From Sphingopyxis sp. H053 (lineage in GTDB: Bacteria > Pseudomonadota > Alphaproteobacteria > Sphingomonadales > Sphingomonadaceae), in assembly GCF_001468225.1 (NCBI RefSeq), contig NZ_LNRU01000001.1:372001-436000 (forward strand): 64,000 nucleotides of DNA. The letters run 5' to 3'. Shown in pieces: positions 17,377 through 26,201 of this stretch. The notes under the pieces were generated by a model that was given only the letters and a program-made list of their open reading frames with translations, did not search any database and was not told the DNA's origin. A program made the position numbers and the translations under genes. Position 1 is the first letter of the stretch. Each line of letters starts with the position of its first letter.

Positions 17377-19731
17377 TTAGAAGCGGACGGTTGCGTTTAC
17401 ACCATAGGTTCGGGGTTCGTTCGCGAGGATGCGGTTTGCTGTGCTCCCCGGAAAGGCGCCGTTGTTGAGGCCGAGCGCCGCGCCGAGCGGTTGATAGACC
17501 GCGAGCGGGCGATAATGGGTATTGGTGAGGTTGCTGCCGAAGATCGCGAGCGACCAGCGGTCGTCGGGGCCGCTTAACGTCAGCCGCGCACCGAGCAAAG
17601 CATAGCCGTCGGCGATCGATTGCGGATTGGCGTCGTTGACCGTGCCGACATATTGATCGGACACGAACGAGACATTGGCGTTGGCCGCCCATGTCCAGCC
17701 GCTCGATCCGATATCGCCGTTCCAGTCGACTGCGACATTGCCCGACCAGGGGGGCGAGAAGCTGTTCGGCTTGCCGGTCAGATCCTGCGTCCCGCCGATA
17801 CCGGGCAGGCCCGAGGCGCCCGCGAAATCGGTGAATTCGGAGTCGAGATAGGCGAGCGAGCCCGAGAGCGAGAAGCGGTCGCTCGGCGCGAGCTTCAGGT
17901 CGAGCTCGAAGCCCTGCTGGCGCAGGTTGCCGGCGTTGCGGACGACGAAGCTGACCCCGTCGAAGGCGCGGTCCTGAAAACCCGCGATGTCCATGCGGAA
18001 GAAGGTGATGTTCGCAGTGAGCGCGCGATCGAGCCAGCTTGTCTTGGCGCCGAACTCGTAATTCTTGACCGTCTCGCGGTCGAAGACGCGCCGCGTTGAG
18101 ATCAGATTGCCCTGCGGGTCGAAAGTCGAGAGCGACGGTATGCCGCCGCCCGAATTATAGCCGCCCGATTTATAACCGGTCGAATGGGTGGCAAAGAGCA
18201 TCACGTCGTCGGCCGGCTTGTAGTTGAGGCTGACGCGATAGGTGAAGCGGCTTTCGGAGAGGCCGGGATAGTCGAGCACTTCGGGCGCGCGGATCGTCTG
18301 GGTGAAGGGGCTCGATAGCTGCGAATAGCTGCCGCGTTTGCGGTCGTTGGTCCAGCGGCCGCCGAGGGTCAGCGTGAGCGCGTCCGAAAGATAGATATTG
18401 CCCTGCGCATAGGCGGCGATGCTGCGGACCTTCTGATACACGTCCTGATCGGTCGCGGCGACGCCGCCGGTGCTCGCGAAATAGGCCGCGCATGCGGTGC
18501 GTCCCGGCCCCGCCGGGACGAGGACGTTGCAGAACTGCGTGTCCATGTTGAGCTGCTCGCCGAGCGCGAATTTCTCCTGGAAATAATAGACACCCGCGAC
18601 CATGTCGAGATGGCCGCCCAGCCATTCGCGTTCGGGCGAGATGAATTGCAGTTCGTGGTTCTGGCTGCCCGAATCGAACAGGTTGCGCCGCGTCGCGAGC
18701 GGGACGGGCAGGAAGATGATGTCGCCGTCGAGCTGGTCGTTCGTCCATTTGCGATAGCTGTTGACGAGGCGCAGCGTCGATCCGCCGCCGATTTCGAGCG
18801 AGGCGGTGCTCGACACGCCCCAATTCTTGTCGAGCAGGCCCGAGGCGACCGACTGGTTCATCACCCGGTCGTTGAGGTTGGTGTCGGGGCCGCCGCTGAA
18901 CGCCGCGCGGAGGAAGGCAAGCCGTGCCGGGGCGACCGAGGCGGGGTCGAAATCGAAATTGACGACGCCGTCGCCGTCGAGCCGCGTGTAATCGCCGCGC
19001 ACGATCCATTCGAGGTTGCCGAACTCGGCCTTCACCGTGCCGCGCACCGCGACGTCGTCCGACCCGCCGTAAGTCTTGCCGTCGTAAACGTTCTTCCACG
19101 GCCCGTCATACCATTGCCCCATCGCCGCGACGCGTGCCGAGACATTCTCGCCGAGCGGCACGTTGATATGGCCCGACAGCTTGTAGCGGTCGAACGATCC
19201 GGCTTCGGCCGAGACTGCGCCCGAAAACTCGTCCTCGGGCAATGCGCTGCGGATCGACAATGCGCCGACGCTCGCGTTGCGCCCGAACAGCGTGCCTTGC
19301 GGCCCGCGCAGCACCTCGACCCCGTCGATGTCGAGGAAGGCACCGAGGATCGAGCCCGAGCGCGGGACATAGACGCCGTCGACGAACACCGCGACGCTCG
19401 GCTCGATCAGCGTGTTGGCGAGGCTGCCGACACCGCGGATGCCGATGCGCGTCGATCCGGTGTTCGACGAACGGACGGTCTGGAAATTGGTCGCGACGCG
19501 GCCGAGGTCCATCACGGTTAGGACATTGGCGCTCTCCATCGTCTCGCCGCTGACCGCCGCGATCGAGATCGGCACGTCCTGGATATTCTCGGCGCGCTTC
19601 TGCGCGGTGACGACGATCGCGTCGCCCATGTCGTTCGCGGTGTCGGCGGGTTTCGCCTCCTGCGCGGCGGCAGGCATGGCCGCGAGTGCGACAGCGAAGG
19701 CGGCAAGGCTCGTGCAGGCAATCCTCTTCAT
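17377..19731 (-). CDS. TonB-dependent outer-membrane receptor
   Basis: Active outer-membrane importer, 784 aa. It has a signal peptide (MKRIACTSLAAFAVALAAMPAAAQ cut near residue 24), a TonB box-like DAIVVTAQKR, a plug domain (to about residue 160, with GIRGVGSL and GPQGTLFGRNA) and a 22-strand barrel ending in an aromatic residue (VRF). Substrate is unknown. Orientation and a 17-bp box at 19798-19814, identical to one upstream of the qor operon, tie it to the adjacent AraC-controlled catabolic operon rather than to the convergent tetR gene. The start at 19731 has a cleavable signal sequence. The frame stays open far upstream, but that part overlaps the sulfate exporter gene in another frame. 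Confidence 0.93.
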   Translation of the reverse strand: MKRIACTSLAAFAVALAAMPAAAQEAKPADTANDMGDAIVVTAQKRAENIQDVPISIAAVSGETMESANVLTVMDLGRVATNFQTVRSSNTGSTRIGIRGVGSLANTLIEPSVAVFVDGVYVPRSGSILGAFLDIDGVEVLRGPQGTLFGRNASVGALSIRSALPEDEFSGAVSAEAGSFDRYKLSGHINVPLGENVSARVAAMGQWYDGPWKNVYDGKTYGGSDDVAVRGTVKAEFGNLEWIVRGDYTRLDGDGVVNFDFDPASVAPARLAFLRAAFSGGPDTNLNDRVMNQSVASGLLDKNWGVSSTASLEIGGGSTLRLVNSYRKWTNDQLDGDIIFLPVPLATRRNLFDSGSQNHELQFISPEREWLGGHLDMVAGVYYFQEKFALGEQLNMDTQFCNVLVPAGPGRTACAAYFASTGGVAATDQDVYQKVRSIAAYAQGNIYLSDALTLTLGGRWTNDRKRGSYSQLSSPFTQTIRAPEVLDYPGLSESRFTYRVSLNYKPADDVMLFATHSTGYKSGGYNSGGGIPSLSTFDPQGNLISTRRVFDRETVKNYEFGAKTSWLDRALTANITFFRMDIAGFQDRAFDGVSFVVRNAGNLRQQGFELDLKLAPSDRFSLSGSLAYLDSEFTDFAGASGLPGIGGTQDLTGKPNSFSPPWSGNVAVDWNGDIGSSGWTWAANANVSFVSDQYVGTVNDANPQSIADGYALLGARLTLSGPDDRWSLAIFGSNLTNTHYRPLAVYQPLGAALGLNNGAFPGSTANRILANEPRTYGVNATVRF

Positions 19732-19797
19732 ATTTCCCTCCCAGGATGATCTATTGGTGATCTTTGATCGAAGGCTATCGGCGCTCGGGCGGCGATA

Positions 19798-19814
19798 TTT
19801 CACATTTCGTGACA
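19798..19814. promoter_or_regulatory. Shared 17-bp regulatory box, copy 1
   Basis: TTTCACATTTCGTGACA, containing the dyad TCAC-N5-GTGA, lies 67-83 bases upstream of the TonB receptor start. It is identical to the copy at 26139-26155 and in the same orientation relative to the downstream minus-strand gene. Confidence 0.75.
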
Positions 19815-19832
19815 GGTTTTTTGCAATGCGCG

Positions 19833-20831
19833 TCACATGGGTACGAGCGCGAGCCAACCGAGCACCATCGCGGCGAGCAGCGCCGTCTCGCCGATCATCA
19901 GTGCGACGGGCTTCCAGCCGACCTGCACCAGATCGCCCAGCCGGGTCTTCATACCGATCGCCGCGATCGCGGTGACGAGACACCAGTGAGACAGCCTGCT
20001 TCCGGTTTCGGTCACCGCTGTGGGCAGGGGGACCAGACTGTTGAGCGCGACCAGCGCGACAAAGGCGACGACGAACCAGGGCAACAACGGCGGGCGCTCG
20101 CCGCCCGCTGCGCCGGCTTCGCGGCGGCTGATCTGCCCGGCGACGAGGATGACGGGCAGCAGCATCGCGACGCGCAGCAGCTTGACGATCGTCGCGGTAT
20201 CGCCGGCATCGGGCGAGATTGCGTAACCGGCACCGACGACCTGCGCGACGTCGTGGATCGTCGCACCGATGAAGACGCCGGCGGCATGATCGTCGAGCCC
20301 GAGCGCGCGCGTGATCAGCGGGTACAGGACCATCGCGGACGTCGATAGCGCCGACACGCCGATGACGGTGAACAGCGTCGCCTGTTCTTTCCGGTCGTTC
20401 GGTGGCAGCGCCGCCGACAGCGCCATCGCTGCCGAGGCGCCGCAGATCGCAGTCGCGCCGCCCGACAGGAAACCGAACAGCGGGTTGAACCCCATCGCGC
20501 GCGCCGCGAGGGTCGAGAGGAGGATCGTCGCGCCGACAAGCGTCACGACCATCACCACCGGGCCCCAGCCGAGCGCCGAAACCTGATCCCATCCGATCCG
20601 GAAACCGAGCAGCGCGACGCCGATCCGCATCAGCCCTTTGGCGGCGAAATCGATCCCCTCCCGGCCGCGCGGCGCCTCGGTCACGAAGTTGAGCGCCATG
20701 CCGAGCAGCAGCGCATGGAGCATGACCGGCGCGTCATAATGTTCGGAGAGGAAGGTCGCGGTCGCGGCGACGACGAGCGCGACGGCAAGGCCCGGCGCCG
20801 GGGCAGCGGCGCGCGCAGCGAATGATGGCAT
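19833..20831 (-). CDS. YeiH-family putative sulfate exporter
   Basis: Integral membrane protein, 332 aa, with about ten hydrophobic helices. It matches the YeiH/PSE family (putative sulfate exporters), with the typical segments LLGMALNF, IGVALLGFRI, GATAICGASAAMA and GATIHDVAQVVGAGY. Members such as TauZ export sulfate in bacteria that degrade taurine and other sulfonates. Here it lies 11 bases after the MFS gene, at the end of an operon that also encodes a TauD-family dioxygenase, which hints that the substrate releases sulfite or sulfate. The transported ion is inferred from the family; no experiment is implied. Confidence 0.88.
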   Translation of the reverse strand: MPSFAARAAAPAPGLAVALVVAATATFLSEHYDAPVMLHALLLGMALNFVTEAPRGREGIDFAAKGLMRIGVALLGFRIGWDQVSALGWGPVVMVVTLVGATILLSTLAARAMGFNPLFGFLSGGATAICGASAAMALSAALPPNDRKEQATLFTVIGVSALSTSAMVLYPLITRALGLDDHAAGVFIGATIHDVAQVVGAGYAISPDAGDTATIVKLLRVAMLLPVILVAGQISRREAGAAGGERPPLLPWFVVAFVALVALNSLVPLPTAVTETGSRLSHWCLVTAIAAIGMKTRLGDLVQVGWKPVALMIGETALLAAMVLGWLALVPM

Positions 20832-20842
20832 GATGCTGGTTC

Positions 20843-22153
20843 CTAGGGTTGGGAGGCGACCGTTTTGAGGTCGGCGAGATAGCTGCGCCGTGCGGCGAGG
20901 AAGAGCAGCGCGGCGATGACGGCCGCGATCGGCAGGAAGCGCAGCGCGTCGAGCAAGCCGATCGCGTCGGCGATCCGTCCGGTAGCGATCGGGCCCGGCG
21001 CGAGACCGAGGAGATTATGCGCGAGCGTCAATGTCGCAAAGGCCGAGCCGTGGAGCGCGGCGGGGGTGAGGTTCGCGACCATCGCGCCCGCTGGCCCGGT
21101 CGTCCCGGCGACGAAGAACATGGCGATGCCGAGCAGGACAAGCTGGGGCAGTCCCGGCGGCAGCATCAGCGCGACGGTGAGTGCGATCGCGCTACCGAAG
21201 CCATAGCCCGAAGCAAGCAGGATTTTGCGGTCGGGCCGGCCCTGCGCGGCGCGGTCGCTCGCCATGCCGCAAAATACCATGCCGCAGCCGCAGATCAGCA
21301 GGAACAGCGCTGCCATCCGTCCCGCCGCATCGACCGGCATCGCATAATAGCGGTTGAAATAGCTTGGCAACCAGGCGGGAAGCGCGCCGGCGGCGAAGAG
21401 CTGAACGCCGCTTGCGCAATAAGCGAGGCGCACGCTTCGGTTGGCGAAGAGCGCGCGGAGCGAGGTGCGCGGCGCGGGCCCCGATGTTTCGGCGGTGCGC
21501 GCGGTCGATCCGGCGATCTCGGCGATCCGTTTCTCGCGCACCACCAGCGGATAGACGATCGCGAGCGCGAGGCCGCCAAGCCCGATCACGGCGAAGGCGG
21601 TCCGCCAGCCGTGGCTCGCGGCGATTTCGCCGCCGATCGCGACGCCGAGCACCTGCCCGAACAGCCCGCCCGCCATGAAGGCGGCCGAGAGCGTCGCGCG
21701 GAGGCGCTGCGGAAAGACGCTGATCACCACCGCGATGCCGACGCTGCCATAAGCCGCTTCTCCGACCCCGACCATGATCCGTCCGGCGAGCATCTGATGA
21801 TAGCTCGCAGCGACCGCGCAGAAGAGGGTGGCGAGGCTCCACAGCGCCGCCATCAACGCGAGGCTGCGCACCCGGCCCCAGCGGTCGGCGGCAAGCGAGA
21901 GCGGGAAGGTCAGCAGCCCGACCATCAGCGCGACGACCCCTGACAGGAGTCCGAGTTCGGCGTCGCTCAAGGCCCATTCGGCCTTGAGCAGCGGGAAGAC
22001 CGCGTTGAGCACCTGCCGCGCCATATAGTCGGAGATCAGGAGCCCGAAGCTCAAAGCGAAGACGATCCAGCCATAGAGCGTCGTGTCGCGCGGTCCGCCG
22101 GCCGCGATGCCGCCGTTCGCCGTGGGTGCCATTACCGCCATGCCCGTCTCCAA
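20843..22153 (-). CDS. MFS transporter
   Basis: Major facilitator, 436 aa, twelve predicted helices. Conserved loops are visible: ADRWGRVRSLALMA after helix 2 (motif A) and its echo SDRAAQGRPDRK in the second half. It resembles the sphingosine-1-phosphate/Spinster-like and aromatic acid exporter or importer group, so it probably carries an organic anion across the inner membrane. The start could be 22153, 22141 or 22132 (all Met); 22153 is given. It sits 33 bases after the CMD-like gene and 11 before the sulfate exporter, inside the AraC-linked operon. Confidence 0.88.
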   Translation of the reverse strand: METGMAVMAPTANGGIAAGGPRDTTLYGWIVFALSFGLLISDYMARQVLNAVFPLLKAEWALSDAELGLLSGVVALMVGLLTFPLSLAADRWGRVRSLALMAALWSLATLFCAVAASYHQMLAGRIMVGVGEAAYGSVGIAVVISVFPQRLRATLSAAFMAGGLFGQVLGVAIGGEIAASHGWRTAFAVIGLGGLALAIVYPLVVREKRIAEIAGSTARTAETSGPAPRTSLRALFANRSVRLAYCASGVQLFAAGALPAWLPSYFNRYYAMPVDAAGRMAALFLLICGCGMVFCGMASDRAAQGRPDRKILLASGYGFGSAIALTVALMLPPGLPQLVLLGIAMFFVAGTTGPAGAMVANLTPAALHGSAFATLTLAHNLLGLAPGPIATGRIADAIGLLDALRFLPIAAVIAALLFLAARRSYLADLKTVASQP

Positions 22154-22186
22154 TCCGTTGTCGGGAAGCCGGTGGGCGCGATCATG

Positions 22187-22570
22187 TCAATCCTGCGCCG
22201 CGGCGGGCATCGCCAGCCCGCGCGCCTTCATTTCTTGAACAAGCATCGGCGCGCCGAGCGCGACCGAATGCAGTCCGAGCACCGCGACCGCTTCGAGCAC
22301 CGCCATCACTTCCTCCGGCGTCGCGCCCTTGTCGAGCGCGGCGGCGATGTGGCGGCGCGTGCCCGGCGCGTACATATGTGTACACGAGGCATCGACCGCG
22401 ATCGCCAGAAATTCATAGATCTTCGGATCGAGGATCCCGCGCCGCAGCGGCAATGTGCCCGCGGCGAGGAAGGTTTCGAGCCACTCGGGATCGAGCGCCG
22501 CCATCTCGTCCCACGCGGCGTTCCACTGGCCGCCCGCGCGCATCGCGTCGCTGACGGGGGTGGCGCTCAT
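22187..22570 (-). CDS. Carboxymuconolactone decarboxylase-like protein
   Basis: Small 127-aa protein of the AhpD/CMD superfamily. It shows the helical core with YEFLAIAVDASCTHMYAPGTRRH and the following ALDKGATPEEVMAVLE helix, typical of gamma-carboxymuconolactone decarboxylases. AhpD-type peroxidases use a CxxC pair; here only one Cys is seen in that region (SCTH), so disulfide-based peroxidase activity is unlikely, and a decarboxylase- or isomerase-like role is more plausible. It overlaps the small hydrolase gene by ATGA, within the AraC-linked operon. The reaction is not assignable. Confidence 0.85.
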   Translation of the reverse strand: MSATPVSDAMRAGGQWNAAWDEMAALDPEWLETFLAAGTLPLRRGILDPKIYEFLAIAVDASCTHMYAPGTRRHIAAALDKGATPEEVMAVLEAVAVLGLHSVALGAPMLVQEMKARGLAMPAAAQD

Positions 22571-23151
22571 TGCACCGTGCTCCGCGCATGATCGTCGAGC
22601 CGATCGAGCAGCCCGAATACTTCGGGCCACGGTCCATAGCCCGCGGCCGGATTGAGATGCCCGACCTCGCCGGCGTCGTGCAACGCTGCGCCCCACGCAT
22701 TGGCGAAGCTCGCAACCCGGTCGAACGCCGCGAGCGGGTCGTTGCGGCTCGCGACGGTGATCGCGGGGAAGGGCAGGGCCTTGCGCGGGATCGGCAGCCA
22801 GCCGCCTTCCTTGAGCGCGCCGGGCTCGGGATAACCCGCGGGCAGCGGATTTTCGATGTCGGCGGGGGCGACGAGCAGCGCCGCGCGGATCGTCCGCGTT
22901 GGCGCGAGCGCCCAATGCACCGTCGTCAGGCACCCGGCGCTGTGCGCGACGATCACCACCTCGCCGGCTATGGCACGAAGCGCGGCGTCGAGCGCCGCGA
23001 CTTGTCCCGCGCGGCTGAGCCGGTCGGCGGCGAGTGGTGCGACCGTCACCGCGCCGGGGATCGCCCGCGCGGCATGGGTCTGCCAATGATCCTCGACATG
23101 ATCCCGAAGCCCGGGAACGAAGAGGATCGTCGTCTCGCCGCCGAAAGCCAT
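22567..23151 (-). CDS. RBBP9/YdeN-family serine hydrolase
   Basis: Compact alpha/beta hydrolase, 194 aa, the usual length for RBBP9/YdeN. It has the hallmark VPGLRDHVEDHWQ near the N terminus, nucleophile Ser71 in AHSAGC, Asp138 in SRNDP and His165 in GHLNP, giving a complete triad. These enzymes are small cytoplasmic esterases or amidases of mostly unknown substrate. The 15-base gap after the beta-keto acid enzyme gene and the 4-base overlap with the next gene place it firmly in the operon. Confidence 0.88.
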   Translation of the reverse strand: MAFGGETTILFVPGLRDHVEDHWQTHAARAIPGAVTVAPLAADRLSRAGQVAALDAALRAIAGEVVIVAHSAGCLTTVHWALAPTRTIRAALLVAPADIENPLPAGYPEPGALKEGGWLPIPRKALPFPAITVASRNDPLAAFDRVASFANAWGAALHDAGEVGHLNPAAGYGPWPEVFGLLDRLDDHARSTVQ

Positions 23152-23166
23152 CGCCTTGCTCCCGCC

Positions 23167-24231
23167 TCAGGCCGCGTAGCGCAGCGGCAGCGCGCGCTGG
23201 CCGGGTTGGCGGTTGGGTGCCATGCCGAGCTTGGCGAGCGTTTCCTCGACCGAATTATATTGCACGCCGATCTTGTAGATCTCGCGCGCTTCCTTGCCAG
23301 TCGCGACCTCGCGGCCGAGTTCCTTCGCGATCCGGACGATCTGCTCGATCCCCTGCACCGAGGTCATCTTGTTGCCGTGCTGGTCATAAAGCGTGTCCTC
23401 GATGCCGCAGCGGACATGCTGGCCGAGGCACATCGCCATGACATTCACCGGCAGGACGTGGCGCATCAGCGATTCGAGCGTGACGGTCGACCCGTCGGGC
23501 GCGCGGCGGATGAATTCCATGAAATTATTCGGGTTCGGCCCGTCGAAGCCGCCGCCGATGCCGACCCAGGTCAGGTTGAGCGGACCCTTGTAGAGCCCGC
23601 GGCGCACGAGCCGCTCGACCGTTTCCATGTCGGGCATGCAGGTCAGCTGGAAATGCGGCTGGATGCCCGCCGCGGTCAGCCGGCGCAGATGCTCCTCAAC
23701 CCACTGCGGCCCCGCGGGCACCACCATCTCGCGATAGGCCTGATACAGCGCCGGATTGGCGAGCGAGGTCTGGCCATATTCCTCGTCGGTCATCAGATCC
23801 ATGATGTTCATCTGGGTCGTGTTGACCGCGATCGTCACCTGATCGGGCGCGGGCTTCAGGTCGGCGAGCATGTGACGGACCTCGTCCGACAGCCATTTCG
23901 CCTCGGCGCCTTCTTCCTCGCTTTCGGGAGCAAAGGAGATCGAGCCGCCGACCTGGATGATCATGTCGGGCACGCGCTCGCGAACCCCGGCGATCAGCTC
24001 GTTGAACTTCGACAGGCGCTTGCACCCCGACCCGTCCTCTTCGCGGACATGGAGGTGGAGAACGGTGGCGCCGGCGTTGTAGCAATCGACCGCCTTCTGG
24101 ATATGCTCTTCCATCGTGAGCGGAATATCCTCGGGGAAATCGTCGGGGTGCCATTCGGGCCCATAGGGCGCGACGGTGATGACCAATTTGTCCTGCGTTT
24201 CGGGAAGCAGGCTGTCGTCGAGAAATTGCAT
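23167..24231 (-). CDS. Beta-keto acid cleavage enzyme (BKACE, DUF849)
   Basis: 354 aa TIM-barrel protein of the BKACE family, whose founding member Kce (3-keto-5-aminohexanoate cleavage enzyme) exchanges a beta-keto acid with acetyl-CoA to give acetoacetate and a new acyl-CoA. The zinc-binding HLH is at residues 59-61 (VLHLHVR) and the following IIQVGGS segment fits the family. The substrate varies by subfamily: dehydrocarnitine, 3-keto-5-aminohexanoate and many unknown ones. Its place between a TauD-type dioxygenase and a small esterase suggests an oxidised intermediate is cleaved here into central metabolism. The C-terminal extension of about 30 residues is longer than in Kce. Confidence 0.9.
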   Translation of the reverse strand: MQFLDDSLLPETQDKLVITVAPYGPEWHPDDFPEDIPLTMEEHIQKAVDCYNAGATVLHLHVREEDGSGCKRLSKFNELIAGVRERVPDMIIQVGGSISFAPESEEEGAEAKWLSDEVRHMLADLKPAPDQVTIAVNTTQMNIMDLMTDEEYGQTSLANPALYQAYREMVVPAGPQWVEEHLRRLTAAGIQPHFQLTCMPDMETVERLVRRGLYKGPLNLTWVGIGGGFDGPNPNNFMEFIRRAPDGSTVTLESLMRHVLPVNVMAMCLGQHVRCGIEDTLYDQHGNKMTSVQGIEQIVRIAKELGREVATGKEAREIYKIGVQYNSVEETLAKLGMAPNRQPGQRALPLRYAA

Positions 24232-24251
24232 CGTCTCTCTCCTTTTCGTTA

Positions 24252-25100
24252 TCAGTAGGGGCGATCGCCGACGATGCCCGCGCGCTCCATGCGGCGGATC
24301 GTGGGCGGGTAGTCCATGACGGCGTAGTGCTGGGTCGACCGGTTATCCCAGATCGCGACGCTGTTCGGCTGCCAGCGCCAGCGTACCTGATATTCGGGGA
24401 TCGCGGCGCGGCCGATCAGCCAGGCGAGAAGCTGGCTCGCGCCCGGCGCATAATCCTGACCATAGCGGACGTTTTCCGCGGTGTGGAAATTGGTGAAGTG
24501 CGTCGTGAAGCCGTTGACGAACAGGATTTTCTCGCCCGTTTCGGGATGCGTGCGGACGACCGGATGCTCGGCATCGGGGAAGCGCGCTTTCAGCGCGTGG
24601 CGCTGATCCTCGCTCATCCGTGCGCCGAAGCTCGCCTCGATCGAGTGGCGCGCCTTCAAGGGCGCGATGGTCGCCTTCACAGAGTCGGGCAGGTCGGCAT
24701 AGGCTTTCGCCATATTGGCCCACATCGTGTCGCCGCCGACCGGCGGGCAGGCGACACAGCGCAGCACCGCGCCCATTGGCGGCGCGTCGCGCCAGGTCGC
24801 GTCGCAATGCCAGCTATTCTCATAATAATCGGGCGGCGAGGTCTCGTCCTTGTAGATCTGGACGAGCCCCGGATGATCGGGATCGCTGCCGACTACCGGA
24901 TGATCCTCGAGCGCGCCGAAGCGGCTGGCGAAGGCGACATGGTCGGCGCGGGTGATGTCCTGATCGCGCAGGAACAGGACCTTGTGTTCGAGCAGCGCGG
25001 CGCGGATTTCGGCGAACAGATCGTCGTTGCGCGCCGCTTCGGCGAGGTCGATGCCGCGGACTTCGGCGCCGATATGCGTGGTGAGCTTTTCGATCTTCAT
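24252..25100 (-). CDS. TauD/TfdA-family 2-oxoglutarate dioxygenase
   Basis: Fe(II)/2-oxoglutarate-dependent dioxygenase, 282 aa. The iron triad is His98-x-Asp100 (in NSWHCDATW) and His258 (in STQHYAVMDY). The 2-oxoglutarate carboxylate is held by an Arg of RRMERAGI (269-273). Family members hydroxylate next to a heteroatom and so release sulfite from sulfonates (TauD), sulfate from alkyl sulfates (AtsK) or open aryl ethers (TfdA). Specific substrate cannot be read, but a sulfate-exporter gene in the same operon makes an organosulfur compound the leading guess. It lies 12 bases after the quinone oxidoreductase gene. Confidence 0.92.
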   Translation of the reverse strand: MKIEKLTTHIGAEVRGIDLAEAARNDDLFAEIRAALLEHKVLFLRDQDITRADHVAFASRFGALEDHPVVGSDPDHPGLVQIYKDETSPPDYYENSWHCDATWRDAPPMGAVLRCVACPPVGGDTMWANMAKAYADLPDSVKATIAPLKARHSIEASFGARMSEDQRHALKARFPDAEHPVVRTHPETGEKILFVNGFTTHFTNFHTAENVRYGQDYAPGASQLLAWLIGRAAIPEYQVRWRWQPNSVAIWDNRSTQHYAVMDYPPTIRRMERAGIVGDRPY

Positions 25101-25112
25101 CGTCCCTCTCCC

Positions 25113-26090
25113 TCAGAGCACGAAGATGGATGATCCTATCGTCTGGCCGGCTTCGAGTTCGCGATGCGCGGCGACGCAGTCGTCAAGGGCATAGCGCTGG
25201 CCGATTTCGACCTTGACGCGGCCCGCGGCCAGATGGCCGAACCACAGGTCCGACAGTTCGGCGCGCTCGGCGGGGTCCGCATAATAATCGGCGAAGCCGG
25301 GGCGGGTGAAATAGACCGACCCCTGCATCAAAAGCTGGAAGGCGTCGACCGGCGGGAAGGGCCCCGACGCGGTGCCGCAGGCGACGAACACGCCGCGGCG
25401 CTTCAGCGATTTCAGCGAGCCTTCGAACGTGTCCTTGCCGACGCTGTCGAACACCGTCGTCACGCCTTCGCCATCGGTCAATTCCTTGACCCGCGCGGCA
25501 ACATCCTCGCGGCGATAGAAGATGATCTCGTCGCAGCCGAGCGAGAGCGCCTTTTCGGCTTTCGCCTCGCTCGACACGGTGCCGATGACGCGCAGCCCCA
25601 TCAGCTTGGCAAGCTGCACCGCGAGCAGCCCGACCCCACCCGCCGCGGCGTGGAGCAGGATCGTGTCGCCGGCCTTCATCCGCGGATTGGTCTTCGCGAG
25701 CCAATAGGTTGCCGACAGGCCGCGCATCGTCGATGCGGCGGCATCCTCGAACGAAATGGCATCGGGGAGCTTGAACAGCGGCGCGGCGGGCATGACGCGC
25801 GCCGCGCTATAGGCGCCGAGCGGGCTGCCGTTATAGGCGACGCGGTCGCCGGGCGCGAAACCGGTGACGCCTTCGCCGATGGCTTCGATCACGCCCGCGC
25901 CTTCGACGCCGATCCCGGCGGGAAGCTGCGCGGGATAATAGCCCGAGCGGAAATAGGTGTCGGCAAAATTGCAACCGACCGCAACATGGCGGATGCGGAC
26001 CTCGCCCGGACCGGGTTCGCCGACCGCGACATCCTCGATCCGGAGCACTTCCGGTCCACCGGCTTCATAAAAACGAACGGCTTTGGCCAT
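25113..26090 (-). CDS. Zinc-independent quinone oxidoreductase (MDR family)
   Basis: NADPH-dependent medium-chain reductase of the quinone oxidoreductase (QOR) class, 325 aa. It has the GroES-like N-terminal domain without zinc ligands (NFADTYFRSGYYP in place of the ADH zinc site) and the nucleotide motif AAAGGVGLLAVQLAK. Such enzymes reduce quinones or alpha,beta-unsaturated carbonyls. First gene of the AraC-linked operon; the identical 17-bp box lies 49-65 bases upstream of its start. In this context it may reduce an enone or enoyl intermediate rather than a respiratory quinone. Confidence 0.9.
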   Translation of the reverse strand: MAKAVRFYEAGGPEVLRIEDVAVGEPGPGEVRIRHVAVGCNFADTYFRSGYYPAQLPAGIGVEGAGVIEAIGEGVTGFAPGDRVAYNGSPLGAYSAARVMPAAPLFKLPDAISFEDAAASTMRGLSATYWLAKTNPRMKAGDTILLHAAAGGVGLLAVQLAKLMGLRVIGTVSSEAKAEKALSLGCDEIIFYRREDVAARVKELTDGEGVTTVFDSVGKDTFEGSLKSLKRRGVFVACGTASGPFPPVDAFQLLMQGSVYFTRPGFADYYADPAERAELSDLWFGHLAAGRVKVEIGQRYALDDCVAAHRELEAGQTIGSSIFVL

Positions 26091-26138
26091 CTCTCACTCT
26101 CCCGTTCCGCTGGGGGTAGAGCAGCGCCCGCTTGCGCT

Positions 26139-26155
26139 TTTCACATTTCGTGACA
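26139..26155. promoter_or_regulatory. Shared 17-bp regulatory box, copy 2
   Basis: TTTCACATTTCGTGACA in the 111-base gap between the divergent qor-like and araC-like genes. It is identical to the box before the TonB receptor gene 6.3 kb away, and is the likely target of the divergent AraC regulator. Confidence 0.78.
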
Positions 26156-26201
26156 TAATTTTGGCATTAGACGCCAACGGGCGCGATCAGAGGAGAGAAG
26201 C

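Noticed and set aside
19732..20592. A 287-residue extension of the TonB receptor frame upstream of 19731
   Set aside because: It overlaps the sulfate exporter gene in another frame and shows no domain; the signal peptide starts at 19731.
24252..25100. Calling the dioxygenase taurine dioxygenase (tauD)
   Set aside because: The iron and 2-oxoglutarate residues define only the family. No taurine uptake genes (tauABC) are adjacent and the operon content differs, so the substrate is left open.
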